Of a stretch of DNA of 21,164 bases, positions 19,419 to 21,164 are shown in pieces (position 1 is the stretch's first letter; each line of letters begins with the position of its first letter). The stretch covers positions 1-21,164 of the IMG/VR virus record IMGVR_UViG_3300024314_000455. One strand, given 5' to 3'. The DNA is from a virus. The notes under the pieces are model-generated. The model made no database searches, was not told where the DNA came from, and saw only the letters and a list, made by a program, of their open reading frames with translations. A program made the translations under genes and the position numbers.

Positions 19419-20999
19419 TTAGTAAATTTTTGGTTTTGGTTTATTCTGAGTTTGTTTCAGCTTAGCCTTAGCCCTGTCTATATCTCTTTTTAATCTATTA
19501 GATTTTCTTATAGCAAGTTTTTGATGGATATTATCTCTTCTTTTATCTTGTATCTTAGCTAATGTAGACTGATGTCTGTCATTTTGAGCTTTTTCTGCGT
19601 CTGTTTTAGCCCTCTGCGTGCCACGAATATTACCTTGTTTATTCATCAACGCGGCTTTTCCTACTGCTTTAATGCCTCTTCCTGCAAGCCTTGTCGCAGC
19701 AAATGCAGCCCTTGCTGTTCCACCAATAACTTTACCAGTGGCACCTAATAATTCCTGAAGTTCTTCCTCAGTCATATTTTCTAGTTGTTCTATGGTAATA
19801 TTATTTTCGTTAATGATGTCGATAATAGCTTCGTTCATTTCTTCGTATTCTAAATCTTCGCCAAGTTTATACTTATAAGGAGCTGGTTTGCCAGTCATAG
19901 AATTGCTTTTTGGATCTTTTCTTACAAGACCTTTTGGATCTTTTAAGTGAATATCATCATCAGTTGTACGTTTAATTTCTGAACCAATGCCTTTATGACG
20001 CTTATCAAATCTCTTTTGATGCTTGTCTTGCGCCGCCTTTGTCGCTGATCCATAATCTCCGCCGCCAGCCATTCTTTTATTAGCTGATTGCTTGTATTGT
20101 TTTAATGACTTTTTCTTATAGCTTTTTAAAGTTGCAGGAGATAATTCATCAAGCTGTTCTGTTGATTCGTGTCTTGCAGCAGGATCGCCTTTAGTTACTG
20201 TATGAGGTTTACCTTTAATGTGTACAATAGCATTACCATTTCGGTCTACATTACCATTATAAGTACCATTTTTGACCGCTTTACGAGCAGCCATAACCTT
20301 TGGATGTTTAGGATCAAATGTTTCATTTACATTGGAACTGCTGTGATGAGGCAAATGGTGTGCATGCGTGTAAGTAGCCGTTTTGTTAATTTTATGATTT
20401 TCATTGCCATGATGATAAGCCGTCATATGCTTTTTTAAGCCAGCTTCATCGCCTTTAGCATTAGCCTTCATGGCTTTATGTAAGTGTCCTACTTGAGCTT
20501 CGTGATGAGGCACTGAAAGATGAGTTGTATGGTAACGATCATATCCTTTATCAGTTTCTCTGTCATGGAAGTTCTGGGCGTGTTGTAAATGTGCTTGAGT
20601 TTCTATCTTTTTTCGATCATATGAATCATTACCGGTATTTGTGTGCTTTGGTTTATAAGCATGCTTTACAGAAGTATAATAAGATTTTCTCTTATCTGCG
20701 CCTGCCCACTTGGTTAGCGCTTCATCTAAATCTGGTTCCACTGATTCTGTGGTATAACCCATAGCTTTCATTCTATGATGGTCAACTTCTTTTTCAGCCC
20801 TAATTCTCTCACCTGTTTTAGGATGCACCATCCAATGTGGAGTATATTCTGTGCCAACCTTTTCATTAACTGAATTGCAGTTACAATGCGGGCAATCTGC
20901 AGAACAATCACAATCTTCAGCTTTGGTATCAGCGCCGCAGCATTTATCAGAACAATGAGTGTCTTTTGCTTCATTAAAATGTTTTTTAAAGCTTTTCAT
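19419..20999 (-). CDS. large basic Cys/His-rich multi-segment phage protein, possible virion polyprotein
   Basis: The 526-residue protein is modular. Residues 1-50 (MKSFKKHFNEA start) hold eight Cys in about 26 positions (Cys16-Cys41), a metallothionein-like cluster. Residues about 50-80 have HPKTGERIRAEKEVDHHRMK. Residues about 95-230 are extremely His-rich (HLQHAQNFHD, VPHHEAQVGHLHKA, AYHHGNENHK, HAHHLPHH). Residues about 285-350 carry EQLDELSPATLKSYKKKSLK and a Lys-rich helix. Residues about 395-425 are acidic (LEYEEMNEAIIDIINENN), and the C-terminus is strongly basic. Short tags VNE/LDE/MNE recur between segments. Parts look like marine T4-like structural proteins. A late promoter (21025-21032) and AAAGGAAT site precede it. 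It may be a head protein cut by the prohead protease; function is not established. Confidence 0.8.
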   Translation of the reverse strand: MKSFKKHFNEAKDTHCSDKCCGADTKAEDCDCSADCPHCNCNSVNEKVGTEYTPHWMVHPKTGERIRAEKEVDHHRMKAMGYTTESVEPDLDEALTKWAGADKRKSYYTSVKHAYKPKHTNTGNDSYDRKKIETQAHLQHAQNFHDRETDKGYDRYHTTHLSVPHHEAQVGHLHKAMKANAKGDEAGLKKHMTAYHHGNENHKINKTATYTHAHHLPHHSSSNVNETFDPKHPKVMAARKAVKNGTYNGNVDRNGNAIVHIKGKPHTVTKGDPAARHESTEQLDELSPATLKSYKKKSLKQYKQSANKRMAGGGDYGSATKAAQDKHQKRFDKRHKGIGSEIKRTTDDDIHLKDPKGLVRKDPKSNSMTGKPAPYKYKLGEDLEYEEMNEAIIDIINENNITIEQLENMTEEELQELLGATGKVIGGTARAAFAATRLAGRGIKAVGKAALMNKQGNIRGTQRAKTDAEKAQNDRHQSTLAKIQDKRRDNIHQKLAIRKSNRLKRDIDRAKAKLKQTQNKPKPKIY

Positions 21000-21024
21000 T
21001 TTGCATTCCTTTAATATTATTCTT

Positions 21025-21032
21025 TATTTATA
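21025..21032 (-). promoter_or_regulatory. T4-type late promoter (TATAAATA) for the 526-aa protein
   Basis: An exact TATAAATA on the minus strand lies in the 39-bp gap between the stop of the rightmost partial gene and the ATG at 20999, 26 nt from that ATG. Position and sequence match the other late boxes of the window. Confidence 0.68.
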
Positions 21033-21038
21033 AAAAAA

Positions 21039-21164
21039 TTACCATTTGACCTTATCAGCCCAGTATGCAGCTGACATTTTACCTTTAGCAATATTTTTAC
21101 CATGACGAGCCTTAAATGACTTGCGCTTGGCTTTCATTCTATCAGACTCACCTTTTTTAGGATC
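21039..21164 (-). CDS. C-terminal end of a basic phage protein, 5' part outside the window
   Basis: The open frame enters from the right edge and ends at TAA (21039-21041), giving 41 residues that begin DPKKGESDRMKAKRKSFKAR and end SAAYWADKVKW. The Lys/Arg-rich segment followed by an RHGKNIAKGKMSAAYWADKVKW-type ending resembles the C-terminal tails of structural or scaffold-like proteins in marine T4-like phages, a match from memory. Nothing more can be said without the rest of the gene. Confidence 0.7.
   Translation of the reverse strand, partial: DPKKGESDRMKAKRKSFKARHGKNIAKGKMSAAYWADKVKW

Noticed and set aside
1-21164. tRNA genes, CRISPR arrays, insertion sequences, attachment sites
   Set aside because: I looked through the gaps for cloverleaf-type arms, spaced direct repeats, and transposase or integrase frames and saw none.

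Overview
The window reads as part of the genome of a T4-like (myovirus-type) phage of a marine bacterium. The sequence is AT-rich, genes are packed with 1-11 nt overlaps (often ATGA), and every supported gene is on the minus strand, so gene order runs from the right end of the window to the left. Phage hallmarks are TATAAATA boxes matching the T4 late promoter, a T4-type primase, nrdA/nrdB/thyX nucleotide genes, a GH19 endolysin, an overlapping spanin pair and conserved hypothetical proteins of the kind seen in marine T4-like phages. A phage hemA (ALA synthase, the Shemin route typical of Alphaproteobacteria) suggests an alphaproteobacterial host such as a SAR11 or Roseobacter relative. That host call is inference.

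Layout in transcription order. (1) 21164-15994: virion and lysis block. It holds the tail end of a basic protein, a 526-aa Cys/His-rich multi-segment protein behind a late promoter, small conserved proteins, a GH19 endolysin with a peptidoglycan-binding domain, an Asp-tract protein (possible prohead-core protein) behind a late promoter, and an i-spanin/o-spanin pair in overlapping frames. (2) 15898-13480: a coiled-coil membrane-anchored protein, then two tandem sigma70-type promoters driving primase, a 51-aa protein and thyX. (3) 13454-7681: a strong sigma70 promoter plus a late-type box with paired inverted repeats precede nrdB (with an N-terminal ATP-cone), nrdA (without one), hemA, a DUF454/YbaN membrane protein and an outer-membrane beta-barrel (porin-like) protein. 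(4) 7679-1: a sugar and surface-chemistry cassette in two likely transcription units. The first, behind a late promoter and UUCG hairpin, has an RmlB-like dehydratase, a SAM-methyltransferase-like protein and a GT17 glycosyltransferase fused to a sulfotransferase-like domain. The second, behind a sigma70 promoter, has a secreted SleB-type hydrolase, small proteins, a short UDP-glucose-dehydrogenase-like enzyme, a cytidylyltransferase and a NodU/TobZ-type carbamoyltransferase cut by the window edge.

The genes suggest three host-takeover themes. One is dNTP supply with DNA priming. One is an unusual heme-precursor plus envelope set (hemA, DUF454, porin) co-transcribed with ribonucleotide reductase. 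One is a pathway that could make and decorate a sugar by dehydration, oxidation, methylation, sulfation and carbamoylation, for virion, DNA or host-surface glycans. No tRNA, CRISPR array, insertion sequence or attachment site was seen, and no gene-free stretch exceeds about 180 bases.
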